Shown here: positions 32,758 to 41,869 of the stretch, one piece after another
How positions within the stretch are numbered: position 1 is the first letter of the stretch
Layout: each line of letters opens with the position of its first letter
Origin: an uncultured Afifella sp.
GTDB lineage: Bacteria; Pseudomonadota; Alphaproteobacteria; Rhizobiales; Afifellaceae
Length of the DNA stretch: 64,000 bases
Assembly (NCBI GenBank): GCA_947259045.1
Contig: CAMYKZ010000002.1
Coordinates: forward strand, 124,821-188,820
Direction: 5' to 3'
Made by a program: the position numbers and the translations under genes
The notes under the pieces: model-generated
The model's database searches: none
What the model was told of the DNA's origin: nothing
The model's input: the letters and a program-made list of their open reading frames with translations, nothing else

Positions 32758-34752
32758 ATGCCCCATTCCACTTATCTGCCCGACCGCATGGGCTCCGCCA
32801 GGATCGATCCGGCGGGCCGCTTCGAGGCCGGCTCGTTTGCCGCCTTCACTCTGACCTACACCGCCGGGCAGTTCGGCATCGACGATACCGGCAGCATCAA
32901 GATCGTCCATCGTTTTGCCAGCGATATGGGCCAGCCGCAGTTCGACCGGCCGGAGGCGGCGAATTTCGTCAGCGTCGAAGCCTCGAACGGCGCAGTGCTC
33001 GATGTGCGTTACGACAACAAGATGAACATCCGCCCGTGGGACAAGACGCTCTATATCAAGGTCGTGCGCGGTTATCTGAAAGAAGGCGAGCAGATCGTCA
33101 TCCGCTTCGGCGACCCGCGCCAGGGTTGCCCCGGCATGCGGTTGCAGACCTTCTGCGAGGAAACCTTCGAGTTCCGGGTGCTGGTCGATGCGATCGCCAC
33201 ATATGATTATGTCGAACTGCCCGAGCAGCCGACGATCGCCATCGTGCCGGGTCCGCCGGCCAAATGGGTAGCGGTTCTGCCGACATTGCTTGAGGCGGGC
33301 ACGCCGTTTTCCCTGCGCCTGAAGGGCGAAGACCGCTGGGGCAATCCGAGTGGCAAGTGCGACCGGACTTTCAGATTGAAAGCGTCCGGTCCGGTCGACG
33401 GCCTGCCGGAGACGGTCACGTTCACGCAAGGCGCGTTCACCGAAACCATCGACAATCTCTCATCATCTGAAACAGATCACCTCACGATCGACCTGGTCGC
33501 CGATGACGGGACGATGGCCGCGCGCAGCAACCCGATGCGGGTGCTGGGGTCGAAGCCATACACGGCGTTGTGGGGCGATCTGCACGGCCAGTCGGAGGAA
33601 ACGATCGGCACCAATTCGGCGCGGGATTATTTTACCTTCGGCCGCGATCTGGCGTTTGCCGACGTGCTCGGCCATCAGGGCAACGATTTCCAGATCACGG
33701 CTGAATTCTGGGCCGATCTCAACGGCCTGATGGCGGAGTTTCATGAACCGGGCCGGTTCATCACGATTCCAGGTTACGAATGGTCGGGCAATACCGGCCT
33801 CGGCGGCGACCGCAATGTGTTTTATCTGACCGACGACCGGCCGATCTACCGATCTTCCCATGCGCTGGTCGACGACGTTTCCGACATCGAAACAGACGCC
33901 ACCAACGTCAACGAACTGTTTGAGCGGCTGAAAGACGAAGATTGCATCGTGCACGCCCACATCGGCGGCCGTTACGCCGATGTCAAAGTCGGCCACGACA
34001 TCAAGATTGAGCGCGCCTTCGAGGTCCATTCCGCTTGGGGCACCTTCGAATGGCTGATCGAGGACGCCTTCCGAAACAATTTCCGCGTCGGCATCGTCGC
34101 CAACAGCGACGGCCACAAGGGCCGGCCGGGTGCCAGCTATCCCGGCGCATCGATGTTCGGCTCCTATGGCGGGCTGACCTGTTTCCTGGCTGATGATTTC
34201 AGCCGCAAGGGTGTCTTCGATGCCCTGCGCCGGCGGCATCATTACGCCACCAGCGGCAACCGGATCATCCTCGAGACGCACATCGATTTCCAGACGCCGG
34301 CGACACTTTACGATCAGGACCCGAATATGGGGCCGACCGAAACCCGCATCGTGCAACAGGCGATGATGGGCGACATCGTCCGGTCAAACGATGAGAGTGT
34401 CGACTTCTCCGTCGATCTTGTCGCCTCCGCGCCGGTGGAACGGCTGATCATCCGCAACGGTTTGAGCGATGTGGAGACGATACGCCCCTACTCCGAAGCC
34501 GACCTCGGCCACCGTATCCGCATCCTGTTTGAAGGGGCGCAATATCGCGGCCGCGGACGGCAGACCGTCTGGTACGGCCATCTGGTTGTAGACGGCAACA
34601 GGATCGAACGGACGGCGCCGGTCAATTTTTTCAACCCCGACAAGGTGCTCGACCTGAAGAGCCCGCAGGAACTGCACTGGCAGATCATCACCACCGGCGG
34701 CTTCTGCGGTTTCGATCTGTGGCTGGAGACGGCGCAGACCGGGACGATCTGA
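32758..34752 (+). CDS. DUF3604 family protein (PHP-like metal site), C-terminus shifted out of frame
   Basis: 664 residues in this frame. Residues about 270-560 hold the DUF3604 core with potential metal ligands: ALWGDLHGQSEE, VLGHQGNDFQIT, FITIPGYEWSG, GGDRNVFYL, IVHAHIGGRY, FEVHSAWGTFEWL and GIVANSDGHKGRPG. These resemble PHP-type phosphoesterases, but no activity is established for DUF3604. The frame ends at TGA 34750-34752 after GFDLWLE, yet the expected family C-terminus (AGGIKRQMRVFRLPD through AWSSPVYVFD) continues at once in the -1 frame to 34940. Either one base is missing near 34720-34750 or the gene is newly broken. Confidence 0.85.
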   Translation: MPHSTYLPDRMGSARIDPAGRFEAGSFAAFTLTYTAGQFGIDDTGSIKIVHRFASDMGQPQFDRPEAANFVSVEASNGAVLDVRYDNKMNIRPWDKTLYIKVVRGYLKEGEQIVIRFGDPRQGCPGMRLQTFCEETFEFRVLVDAIATYDYVELPEQPTIAIVPGPPAKWVAVLPTLLEAGTPFSLRLKGEDRWGNPSGKCDRTFRLKASGPVDGLPETVTFTQGAFTETIDNLSSSETDHLTIDLVADDGTMAARSNPMRVLGSKPYTALWGDLHGQSEETIGTNSARDYFTFGRDLAFADVLGHQGNDFQITAEFWADLNGLMAEFHEPGRFITIPGYEWSGNTGLGGDRNVFYLTDDRPIYRSSHALVDDVSDIETDATNVNELFERLKDEDCIVHAHIGGRYADVKVGHDIKIERAFEVHSAWGTFEWLIEDAFRNNFRVGIVANSDGHKGRPGASYPGASMFGSYGGLTCFLADDFSRKGVFDALRRRHHYATSGNRIILETHIDFQTPATLYDQDPNMGPTETRIVQQAMMGDIVRSNDESVDFSVDLVASAPVERLIIRNGLSDVETIRPYSEADLGHRIRILFEGAQYRGRGRQTVWYGHLVVDGNRIERTAPVNFFNPDKVLDLKSPQELHWQIITTGGFCGFDLWLETAQTGTI

Positions 34753-34940
34753 CGTTTGCGGCCGGCGGTATCAAACGCCAGATGCGCGTCTTCCGCCTGC
34801 CGGATGCGCTTTCAACGACCGCCATGACCCTGACGCGGACGATCCGGCTGGTGAAGGCACAGGACAATCCGCTCTATCTGACGATGATCCAGGAAGACGG
34901 GTTCCAGGCCTGGTCCAGTCCGGTTTATGTCTTTGATTGA
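34719..34940 (+). pseudogene. C-terminal continuation of the DUF3604 gene in the -1 frame
   Basis: Reads DDLTFAAGGIKRQMRVFRLP and ends LTMIQEDGFQAWSSPVYVFD, which is the normal end of DUF3604 proteins. It overlaps the last codons of the main frame and has no ribosome site of its own, so it is not a separate gene. A single-base change would fuse it to the upstream frame. Confidence 0.75.
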
Positions 34941-35131
34941 ACCCGGTCCGGAAGTGCCGGAACGGAGCGGTTTCCGTCCTCGGAAAAGCAGATCTTCAGC
35001 ATAATCCGGATCACTTTCAGCCGCAGCATCGCCATGATCAAATGTCGTAATGACAAGCCCATGGCGGTTGCAAACGTCGTTTGCGATGGTCGACGATTGA
35101 CATCCCCGTCTCCGATTCCCGAGAGCGAAAA

Positions 35132-36163
35132 ATGGCTGGCGTCTTCACACAAGGCATCGACGTGTCCCACCATCAGGGCCCAATCAAATGGGACAGGGTC
35201 GCCAATGACGGTATCTATTTTGCCTTCATCAAGGCTTCCGAGGCGTTTACCTTCAAGGACCGGAGATTTGAGATCAACACGAAAGGCTGCCGTGACAACG
35301 GGATCCGGTGCGGCGGCTATCATTTTTTCCGCCCCGGCAAGGACGGCCGCCGGCAGGCGGACAATCTGCTGGCGCAACTGGAAAAGGCCGATTTCGGCCA
35401 GCCCGGCGATTTGTTGCCGGTGCTGGACTGCGAGGACTTCGATGGCAGCAGCAAAGCCCGATACCGCGAGGATTTGCAGACCTGCCTTGACCGGGTCGAA
35501 AGCCAGATCGGCAAGAAGCCGATCATCTACACGCTGAAGTCGTTCTGGAAGATAATCGGCGATCCCGATCTATCGGCCTATCCGCTTTGGGTCGTCGATC
35601 TCTCCTTCGTCGATTTTCCCAGATTGCCGAAACACTGGACCGATTATGCCGTCTGGCAATATTCCTTTACCGGCTCGGTTGACGGCATTTCCGGCGATGT
35701 CGATCGCGACCGGTTCAACGGCAGCCCCGATGAACTTGACGATATCTCAATTGCCGATGGTCCCCGGCAGCGGCCGACACTCAGGCGCGGCGCCCGGGGC
35801 GCCCTGGTCAGGGAACTGCAGCAGGCGCTCGGGATCACCGTCGATGGTATTTTCGGGCCCGGCACCGAAACCGCTGTGAAGCGGTTCCAGCGCGACAACG
35901 GCCTGGTTGCCGACGGCATCGTCGGGCCCCGGACATGGGCTGCACTCGACAAGCCGGAAGAGCCTGAACCGACAGACCGCCCCACATTGCGACGCGGCGC
36001 CGAAGGTGCCGCAGTCAGGGAACTTCAGCAGGCACTCGGTATTACCGTGGACGGCGATTTCGGCCCCGCAACCGAAGCCGCAGTCAGGCAGTTCCAGCGC
36101 GACAACAGCCTGGTTGCCGACGGCATTGTCGGCCCAAGGACGTGGGCAGTGCTCGGCCGTTAA
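35132..36163 (+). CDS. GH25 lysozyme with two peptidoglycan-binding domains
   Basis: About 343 residues from ATG 35132. Residues 5-200 are a glycoside hydrolase 25 muramidase: QGIDVSHHQGPIKW, FAFIKASEAFTF, GGYHFFRPGKD, LPVLDCEDFD and AVWQYSFTGSVDGISGDVDRD, with the catalytic Asp/Glu of the DxE-type motif. Two near-identical PG_binding_1 repeats follow (about 215-275 and 285-343), each RRGAxGAxVRELQQALGITV then FQRDNxLVADGIVGPRTWA. No signal peptide is visible. The domain layout is common in phage endolysins and bacterial autolysins, but no phage genes adjoin it. Confidence 0.92.
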   Translation: MAGVFTQGIDVSHHQGPIKWDRVANDGIYFAFIKASEAFTFKDRRFEINTKGCRDNGIRCGGYHFFRPGKDGRRQADNLLAQLEKADFGQPGDLLPVLDCEDFDGSSKARYREDLQTCLDRVESQIGKKPIIYTLKSFWKIIGDPDLSAYPLWVVDLSFVDFPRLPKHWTDYAVWQYSFTGSVDGISGDVDRDRFNGSPDELDDISIADGPRQRPTLRRGARGALVRELQQALGITVDGIFGPGTETAVKRFQRDNGLVADGIVGPRTWAALDKPEEPEPTDRPTLRRGAEGAAVRELQQALGITVDGDFGPATEAAVRQFQRDNSLVADGIVGPRTWAVLGR

Positions 36164-36351
36164 CGGATTGCGACAGAAGCGTTCTGTCTGCAGGCTCCGC
36201 GTTAGCCACAGCACCAGCGGGCTCGCAAGCACGAACGAGACAGCCGGAATGAAATACGACCGGCGGGGGCAAGCAGCTTCACGCAAGGCTGGACTTGCAA
36301 CCCCAAACCGCTAACATCCACACTGAAGAGTTCAGTATCCTTGGGGGGGCG

Positions 36352-38604
36352 ATGCGCCGGACGACGAACCTTGCCGGTATTGTTATACGCGCGGCGGGTT
36401 TTTGCGCGGCGCTGGCATTGGCCGCCGCCGGGCCGGCAGCTGCCGTCGAAGCGCGGCTTGAACTGCCGGTCACCCTGACCAAAAAGCAGGCCCTGGCGGA
36501 AATCGGTCTCGTGACACGCATCCTGCAGCGCAGCCATCCGGGCGTCTATCAATATCAGACGAAAAAGACGTTCGACACACTGGTCGCCAACAGCCGCAAA
36601 TCGGTCAAAGGCGAAGTGAACGCCGCCGGACATTATCTCCGTCTGGCGCGGATCGTCGCGTCGGTCTGCGACAGCCACACCCAGATCAGCTTTCTTGACG
36701 AAAAAAGCGGGCTGGCCAAATCCGACTTCAAGGTGTTCGGCGAGGATCTGGCGCTTGTCGACGGAAAACTCTACGCCCCTTCAACCTACAAATCGCAGCC
36801 AATTGCAATGATCGACGACATGGACGCCGACGATGTGACCGGCATGCTGCGGCAATATCTGCCCATCGATGCCTGCGCCGACGGGCAGACAAAGTTCGAA
36901 TCCATTGATGCCAGCAGCATTCTGACGGCAATGCTCGGCAACAGCGGAGCCTACCGATATCAATTGGCGGGTAGCAAGGCGCGCAGCCGCGATGCGATCA
37001 AACTGGGTTCGTTATACCGGGTTGCTCAGTTCCGGGTGATTTTCGGGTTGACCAAATACGACCTGAAAAAACACGGCTTCGATGAATGCGAATCAATCGG
37101 ACTTCAGATGCTTTGCCGCGATACGGCGAACTCGGTCAGCCTGCTGAAATTCTGGTCGTTCAGCATTGATGACGCGGAAAGCGTGATCGACCGGATCTTC
37201 AAGAAGATCCTGGCCGACAATGATGCGGATCTGATTATCGACCTGCAGGACAATCCGGGCGGCAGCACACACACGATGAGCTATTTTTTGTCCTACATGC
37301 TGAAACGCAGCCACAATATTGCCAGCCATGCCCACATCCGCTCCTCCAAGGTCGAAGCAGCAGAGCATTTCACCTGGAATGACAATGGCATCAAGAAATT
37401 CTTTGCCAGGTCCGCCAGGGTGTTCCGGCAGGTCAAGCGCCGGCATGGAGTCTACACCCTGCCGATCTCAAAACACGCGTTTGGACATCCGCATTTTCGT
37501 GGCCGCATTACCCTTCTCGTCAACCAGCAGACATATTCCGCAGCCGTGATGGCGGCATCGATTCTGCGGCAACAGCGCAAGGCGGCCATCGTCGGCATGC
37601 CGCCTGGCGGCAGCGGCAATTATTCCTGCGCCGCGGCCTTCGGCCAATACAAACTCCCCCACTCCAGCCTGATCCTGCGCGTCCCTGTGCTGTGCCACAG
37701 CAACCAACGCGCCTATCGCACCCGCAAGAGCAAACGGCTGCAGCCGGATGTCATGGTGCCGGTGACCCTGGAGAATATGAATGACTACCAGTTCGCCGTG
37801 CTGGAAGCCGCCCGGGCGCATCTGGGAAAACCGAACGAGGTGGCCGCATTGGCGCTGCGCGCCAACAGGCCGGCCGCACTCAACCGGGTTGCCGGGGAAC
37901 CGGCCGACGAACGCATTGTCTTTCTGATCCGGAATTTTCATGGCGTAAAATCGGCGAAGATACTTGATCGCGCCAGCATCTGCTTTGTCGGCGGATCGGA
38001 GGCGGAAAACCATATGCGCACGTTCGCGGCGCGCAATAATATGACATTCAGCCCCGTCCCGGTTGTCGACGGCACGATCCTGGAATCATTCTATTTCATG
38101 GGCCGATGCGATGCGGCACTTGCCGGCGAAAGCCTGATCCGCAAAATCAAACGTTCGATGCGCGATCCTGCGCGAAACATCATCCTGCCGGAGGATATCC
38201 GCACTGCGCGCCTGCCGCCGGACGGCAGCCCCAGAATACCAAGACCCCGCCCGGCAGCGCTGCAGATTTCGAATGACGGCGCAGATCAGGACGGAGAGCG
38301 CATTATCATCCTGGTTCCCAGGCAAGCCGGTGTTAAAACCGCAAGCGACCTGATCGGCAAACGCATCTGTTATGTCGGCGGGTCGCAAGCGGAAACATAT
38401 CTCCTGAATTTTTTTGCAAGCCAGGGGCGGCAATTGCGGGGTAATGCGTTGCGCGACCGGTATATACTGCAGTCACGCTACGCGCACGACAGGTGTGACG
38501 CGGCCGTCGGCGGGGAAAGCCTGATCAGCTATATCCACGACGCGCTGATCGGCGGCTCCGACCACATGATCCTGCCGGAGGACGTGAGGCAAGCGCAGCG
38601 GTAG
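36352..38604 (+). CDS. Secreted S41-family protease-like protein with two tandem solute-binding-like modules
   Basis: About 750 residues from ATG 36352, preceded by a GGGGGGG run. A Sec signal ends AAAGPAAAVEA. Residues about 40-480 resemble S41 (C-terminal processing) peptidases: ICHTQISF-like VCDSHTQISFL, DADLIIDLQDNPGGSTHTMS, and NQQTYSAAVMAASIL with the likely catalytic serine. The C-terminal 230 residues contain two related modules, each with a GVK(S/T)A start, IC(F/Y)VGGS(E/Q)AE, RCDAA(L/V)(A/G)GESLI and ILPED(I/V)R. These resemble half of a polar amino-acid binding protein such as AapJ. The combination suggests a periplasmic peptide-processing protein that also binds ligand. No close named family. 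Confidence 0.75.
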   Translation: MRRTTNLAGIVIRAAGFCAALALAAAGPAAAVEARLELPVTLTKKQALAEIGLVTRILQRSHPGVYQYQTKKTFDTLVANSRKSVKGEVNAAGHYLRLARIVASVCDSHTQISFLDEKSGLAKSDFKVFGEDLALVDGKLYAPSTYKSQPIAMIDDMDADDVTGMLRQYLPIDACADGQTKFESIDASSILTAMLGNSGAYRYQLAGSKARSRDAIKLGSLYRVAQFRVIFGLTKYDLKKHGFDECESIGLQMLCRDTANSVSLLKFWSFSIDDAESVIDRIFKKILADNDADLIIDLQDNPGGSTHTMSYFLSYMLKRSHNIASHAHIRSSKVEAAEHFTWNDNGIKKFFARSARVFRQVKRRHGVYTLPISKHAFGHPHFRGRITLLVNQQTYSAAVMAASILRQQRKAAIVGMPPGGSGNYSCAAAFGQYKLPHSSLILRVPVLCHSNQRAYRTRKSKRLQPDVMVPVTLENMNDYQFAVLEAARAHLGKPNEVAALALRANRPAALNRVAGEPADERIVFLIRNFHGVKSAKILDRASICFVGGSEAENHMRTFAARNNMTFSPVPVVDGTILESFYFMGRCDAALAGESLIRKIKRSMRDPARNIILPEDIRTARLPPDGSPRIPRPRPAALQISNDGADQDGERIIILVPRQAGVKTASDLIGKRICYVGGSQAETYLLNFFASQGRQLRGNALRDRYILQSRYAHDRCDAAVGGESLISYIHDALIGGSDHMILPEDVRQAQR

Positions 38605-38640
38605 CATGGGCAAACAATGTGGGGCCACGCACCTGAACAA

Positions 38641-38720
38641 ATCAGCAGCGGCTGTGTTTCCATTACGCCCTCATGGCGCAGCAGAAACGCCTTCTCTCGA
38701 CGCCGCAAAAGCCGGTTTTC
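38641..38720 (-). pseudogene. Remnant copy of the ogt 3' end
   Basis: About 80 bases that nearly repeat the 3' end of the ogt gene (39567-39650), in the same orientation. Translated on the minus strand it still reads KAFLLRHEGVMETQPLLI, against KAFLLRHEGVMDTQPLLI in ogt, but the stop codon is lost and nothing upstream is homologous. Either a decayed paralogue or a target-site duplication flanking the BA14K gene. Confidence 0.75.
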
Positions 38721-38851
38721 GCGTGCTGTTTGGCGCTGGCGGCTTATTGCTGTAACCTGTCCGGCAATAAATTCAGACAATCGGATCAGGAACAGAAACC
38801 GCAAAATTCCGGGAACGGATGACCGGGCATCAATGGTGACGGGAGATTCTG

Positions 38852-39463
38852 ATGAAGGGAGTGATGAGAGACCTTTTGGTTGGTCCCGCAATCACGCTGA
38901 TACTTGCTGTTCCAGCCAATGCACGACTTCATGACAATAGTGCCATGGCAGAATTCGAATTGCCTGGTTCCGCGTCTGACGTTCAGCGGCTTGCCCAGAC
39001 AAATCCACCCGGCACACCGGATGCTCCCGCTCCCGATACCGTGCAGCCATCGCTGACAGTCGCGCAGCTTGATCGCATGCTGGAACGCGGCGAGGCCTTG
39101 CTGATGAGCGGCAATATCACATCTGCCCGGTTGCTGTTCATGCGCGTCGTCGCGGCAGGCGATCCACGTGGCGCCATCTGGGTTGGCATGACCTATGATC
39201 CGGATATGTATGCCCGACTTCCTGTCGCAGGCATAAAGCCGGACCGCGAGCAGGCCGAGTTCTGGTACAAAAAGGCCGGACAAAGACCGATATACCCGAC
39301 CGGCGACAATATCGTCGCTGCGCCTGCAGCCCCCGACAATTCGCAAAAACCCGGATCGGCGGAGTGGATTGCCGCCTGCGCCCGCAAATATAAGAGTTTC
39401 GAGCCGGCCACGGGGCGGTTTACCACTTATAGCGGCAAAAAACTGCGGTGCCGGCTGCCTTAG
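38852..39463 (+). CDS. BA14K-type exported protein with Sel1-like region
   Basis: A 203-residue protein with a weak N-terminal signal (LLVGPAITLILAVPANA). Residues about 75-125 (LERGEALLMSGNITSARLLF, GAIWVGMTYDPDMYARL) resemble the Sel1-like segment found in many Rhizobiales envelope proteins. The C-terminus (SAEWIAACARKYKSFEPATG, TYSGKKLRCRL) is the BA14K motif first noted in a Brucella surface protein. The ATG is preceded by ACGGGAG. It lies between ogt and a remnant copy of the ogt 3' end. Confidence 0.82.
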   Translation: MKGVMRDLLVGPAITLILAVPANARLHDNSAMAEFELPGSASDVQRLAQTNPPGTPDAPAPDTVQPSLTVAQLDRMLERGEALLMSGNITSARLLFMRVVAAGDPRGAIWVGMTYDPDMYARLPVAGIKPDREQAEFWYKKAGQRPIYPTGDNIVAAPAAPDNSQKPGSAEWIAACARKYKSFEPATGRFTTYSGKKLRCRLP

Positions 39464-39562
39464 CCGGAGGATTGCAGTGTCCGTGGCAACAGCCGGCCGG
39501 CCGGCCGGGATCGTTCTATCCTTCAAGATCGAAACGCAGTTCGTCAGAACTCCCGTTTGGGC

Positions 39563-40126
39563 TCAGATCAGCAGCGGCTGCGTGTCCATCACGCCTTCAT
39601 GGCGCAGCAGAAACGCCTTTGTTTCCACACCGCCGCCAAAACCGGTGAGCGAATTGTCGGCGCCGATCACCCGGTGGCAGGGAACGATGATCGGGATCGG
39701 ATTGGCGCCGTTGGCCGCCCCCACAGCCCGGCTTGCCTTCGGCCGGCCGATTTTGGCGGCGAGCGCGCCATAGGACGTTGTCTGCCCGAACGGGATATCC
39801 AGCAGCGCCGTCCAGACCGCATTCTGAAAATCAGTCCCGCCAAGGTGGAGCAGCAGGTCGAAGCGTTTCAGTTCGCCGGCAAAATAGGCCGCCATCTGTT
39901 CGCGGATCTGGCGGAACAGGCTGTCGTCGCGCCGCCAGTGATCGTCCGCCGCCCGCGCCTGGCTGCCGTCGGAAAAACCGACAACGTGTATCCGCTCGCC
40001 GTCGCCGGCAAACAGCAGGTCGCCGACCGGGCTGCTGAAATGGCAATAGGCCAGTTGCGGACTGTTCGTTTTCCGGCTCCGGGAATGATCTCCGGACTTG
40101 TCCCCGGGCATGGCAATGTGATCCAT
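39563..40126 (-). CDS. ogt: Methylated-DNA--protein-cysteine S-methyltransferase
   Basis: About 187 residues; start at ATG 40126 with AGGGAG 9 bases upstream. Removes O6-methyl from guanine in DNA by transfer to its own cysteine. The active site IIVPCHRVIGADNSLTGFGGG is intact, preceded by the helix-turn-helix IPFGQTTSYGALAAKIGRPKASRAVG with the arginine finger. ETKAFLLRHEGV closes the domain. The N-terminal Ogt-type domain (YCHFSSPVGDLLFAGDGERI) is present; there is no Ada zinc domain. A degenerate copy of its 3' end lies about 0.9 kb away. Confidence 0.93.
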   Translation of the reverse strand: MDHIAMPGDKSGDHSRSRKTNSPQLAYCHFSSPVGDLLFAGDGERIHVVGFSDGSQARAADDHWRRDDSLFRQIREQMAAYFAGELKRFDLLLHLGGTDFQNAVWTALLDIPFGQTTSYGALAAKIGRPKASRAVGAANGANPIPIIVPCHRVIGADNSLTGFGGGVETKAFLLRHEGVMDTQPLLI

Positions 40127-40260
40127 TCGCTTTGATCTCCCTGGTTCATCGCACAACGGGACCGGACGGTCTATCGTGGACAGTTGATCATGGACGGCCG
40201 ATCATTGCCCGATTGGGGATATTGATCCACCCGATTCCTGAACCGACAGGGACCAAGCAA

Positions 40261-40884
40261 ATGCATCCGAACCCGGCCTTCAGAAAAACCCCGGCAGACA
40301 GAAACGTGGCATTCGCCCGCGCCCGCGCCTTTGGCGTGCTCGCCGTCAATGCCGACAATGGGCCTTTACTGAGCCATATCCCGTTTCAACTTGCTGAAGA
40401 CGGCACCTATCTTGAAGCGCATCTGGTCCGCTCCAACCCGATCGTCCGCCTGCTGGGAAACCCTGTTGATGCGGTCATCGCCGTTTCAGGCGGCGACGCC
40501 TACATCTCGCCGGACTGGTACGGCGTCGACAATCAGGTACCGACCTGGAATTACGTCGCCGTGCATATCAGGGGCAAACTGCAAAGGCTCGAAGACGGGG
40601 AATTGCGCGGAATACTGGACCGGCTGTCGGCCAACATGGAAAACCGGCTGGCGCCGAAATCACCCTGGACCATCGGCAAGATGGATGATGATGTTTACGC
40701 GAAGATGAGCCGGCAGATCGTTCCGATTGGCTTGAGCATCAGTGACATTCAGGGAACCTGGAAACTGTCGCAGAACAAGCCGGACGATGTTCGCATCAGC
40801 GCGATGGAAGGCCTCAAGACTGGGAAAACGGGCATGGAGATGGATGGGATCATAAGGCTGATGGGATTGGCGGAAGGCGATTAG
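40261..40884 (+). CDS. PaiB-like FMN-binding negative transcriptional regulator family
   Basis: A 207-residue protein; ATG 40261 fits the family, whereas the open frame extends far upstream without homology. MHPNPAFRKTPADRNVAFAR and GVLAVNADNGPLLSHIPFQL open a split-barrel flavin-binding fold. HLVRSNPIVRLL, AVIAVSGGDAYISPDWYG and VPTWNYVAVHIRGKLQ are hallmark PaiB/UPF motifs. QIVPIGLSISDIQGTWKLSQNK is the conserved C-terminus. Often annotated as protease/sporulation repressor PaiB, though many members may simply be flavin or heme-utilisation-like enzymes. Divergent from ogt. Confidence 0.9.
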   Translation: MHPNPAFRKTPADRNVAFARARAFGVLAVNADNGPLLSHIPFQLAEDGTYLEAHLVRSNPIVRLLGNPVDAVIAVSGGDAYISPDWYGVDNQVPTWNYVAVHIRGKLQRLEDGELRGILDRLSANMENRLAPKSPWTIGKMDDDVYAKMSRQIVPIGLSISDIQGTWKLSQNKPDDVRISAMEGLKTGKTGMEMDGIIRLMGLAEGD

Positions 40885-41204
40885 GGTCAGGCCCCAATAA
40901 TCGGGACGGCACAACGACCGCTTCGAGCCCTTTGTGGGCATTTAAGTTGTGTCGCAATTTGAATGACGAGCAAACATCTGGACGGTCAATGATGACCCGG
41001 AACCGACCTGCACTGCATGCTGTGCACTATTGGCGGCAATGCGGACGGAACCGTCAAGGAACCCGGCGTGTGCGCGTTGTATCGAGGGCCCGGGATCGGG
41101 ACGATGCCCCCGTTTCAATGCCGATTGACACAGTGGCGCTTTACACAGACCCGGCTCGGCACTACAGTGCAAGCCGCTCCGAAACAGGGTGGAAGTTAGT
41201 AGAA
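40885..41204. other. 320-base intergenic region upstream of the cupin gene
   Basis: No convincing gene. It contains GTGTCGCAA (40949-40957), also found in the same orientation at 41738-41746 on the other side of the cupin gene; the match is short, and I do not call a mobile element from it. Confidence 0.35.
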
Positions 41205-41621
41205 ATGGCAACATTGCGCTTCGTGGCATTCATCTTCTGTCTAATCTCAGCAACTGTTAACGCGCAAGCAGGCGACGCCAAACCGCCGTACACGATCACG
41301 CCCATCTTTAATCAAGCGATGAGTGACACCGGCTTGGCCGGCTACGAAATGCTAGCTATTCGGCTAGATTTGCTCCCCGGCGGAGCCGATCCCACTCCGC
41401 ACCGTCATGATGCAGACCTTTTCGTTTACATACTGCAAGGCAGCATTGAGGTCGAGTTGGCCGGAAAAAAAACAACGTATAGCGCGGGTTCTATGTTTCA
41501 TGAACCGCGTAATGAGTTGCACTCACTGCTGCAAAATACCAGTGGCGACCAACCCGCCAGCATCTTGGCTGTGTTCGTTATCAAGAGTGGCCGCGAGGCT
41601 GTAGTTCCTGCAGCAGAATAA
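41205..41621 (+). CDS. Exported single-domain cupin
   Basis: About 138 residues from ATG 41205 (GGAAG upstream). Signal peptide ATLRFVAFIFCLISATVNAQA. Residues about 50-115 are a cupin barrel: motif 1 TPHRHDADLFVYILQGSIEV with two His and further acidic residues that could bind metal, and motif 2 AGSMFHEPRNELHSLL. It is periplasmic; function unknown (quercetinase-like or sensing). Base composition appears lower in GC than the neighbours, and short repeats flank it, both compatible with recent transfer. Confidence 0.85.
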   Translation: MATLRFVAFIFCLISATVNAQAGDAKPPYTITPIFNQAMSDTGLAGYEMLAIRLDLLPGGADPTPHRHDADLFVYILQGSIEVELAGKKTTYSAGSMFHEPRNELHSLLQNTSGDQPASILAVFVIKSGREAVVPAAE

Positions 41622-41869
41622 TCCTGCATGCGCAGTCGGGTGAGCAGAGCGCTGATCGGGCACCGCTCCCCTGCCCCCTGCCTGCCAGCCCAAATGCCCT
41701 CTACTTCCGCTTTTGGCACAAACCGTCGATATTGAACGTGTCGCAAATTGGACACTCACGTCATTTCGTGTCGGCCATTTTGTCCTGCATTGCTGCCATA
41801 TCATCGGTAAGGAAATGACCACTCCGGGTCAAAACGGCGGCAGCGACAGGTGCCATCACGTCGATTGCG

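Noticed and set aside
35132-36163. Prophage remnant suggested by the GH25 endolysin-like gene
   Set aside because: No phage structural, integrase or holin genes nearby; the domain layout also occurs in bacterial autolysins.
40949-41746. Mobile element around the cupin gene bounded by GTGTCGCAA repeats
   Set aside because: Only nine bases match, there are no terminal inverted repeats and no transposase or integrase gene.
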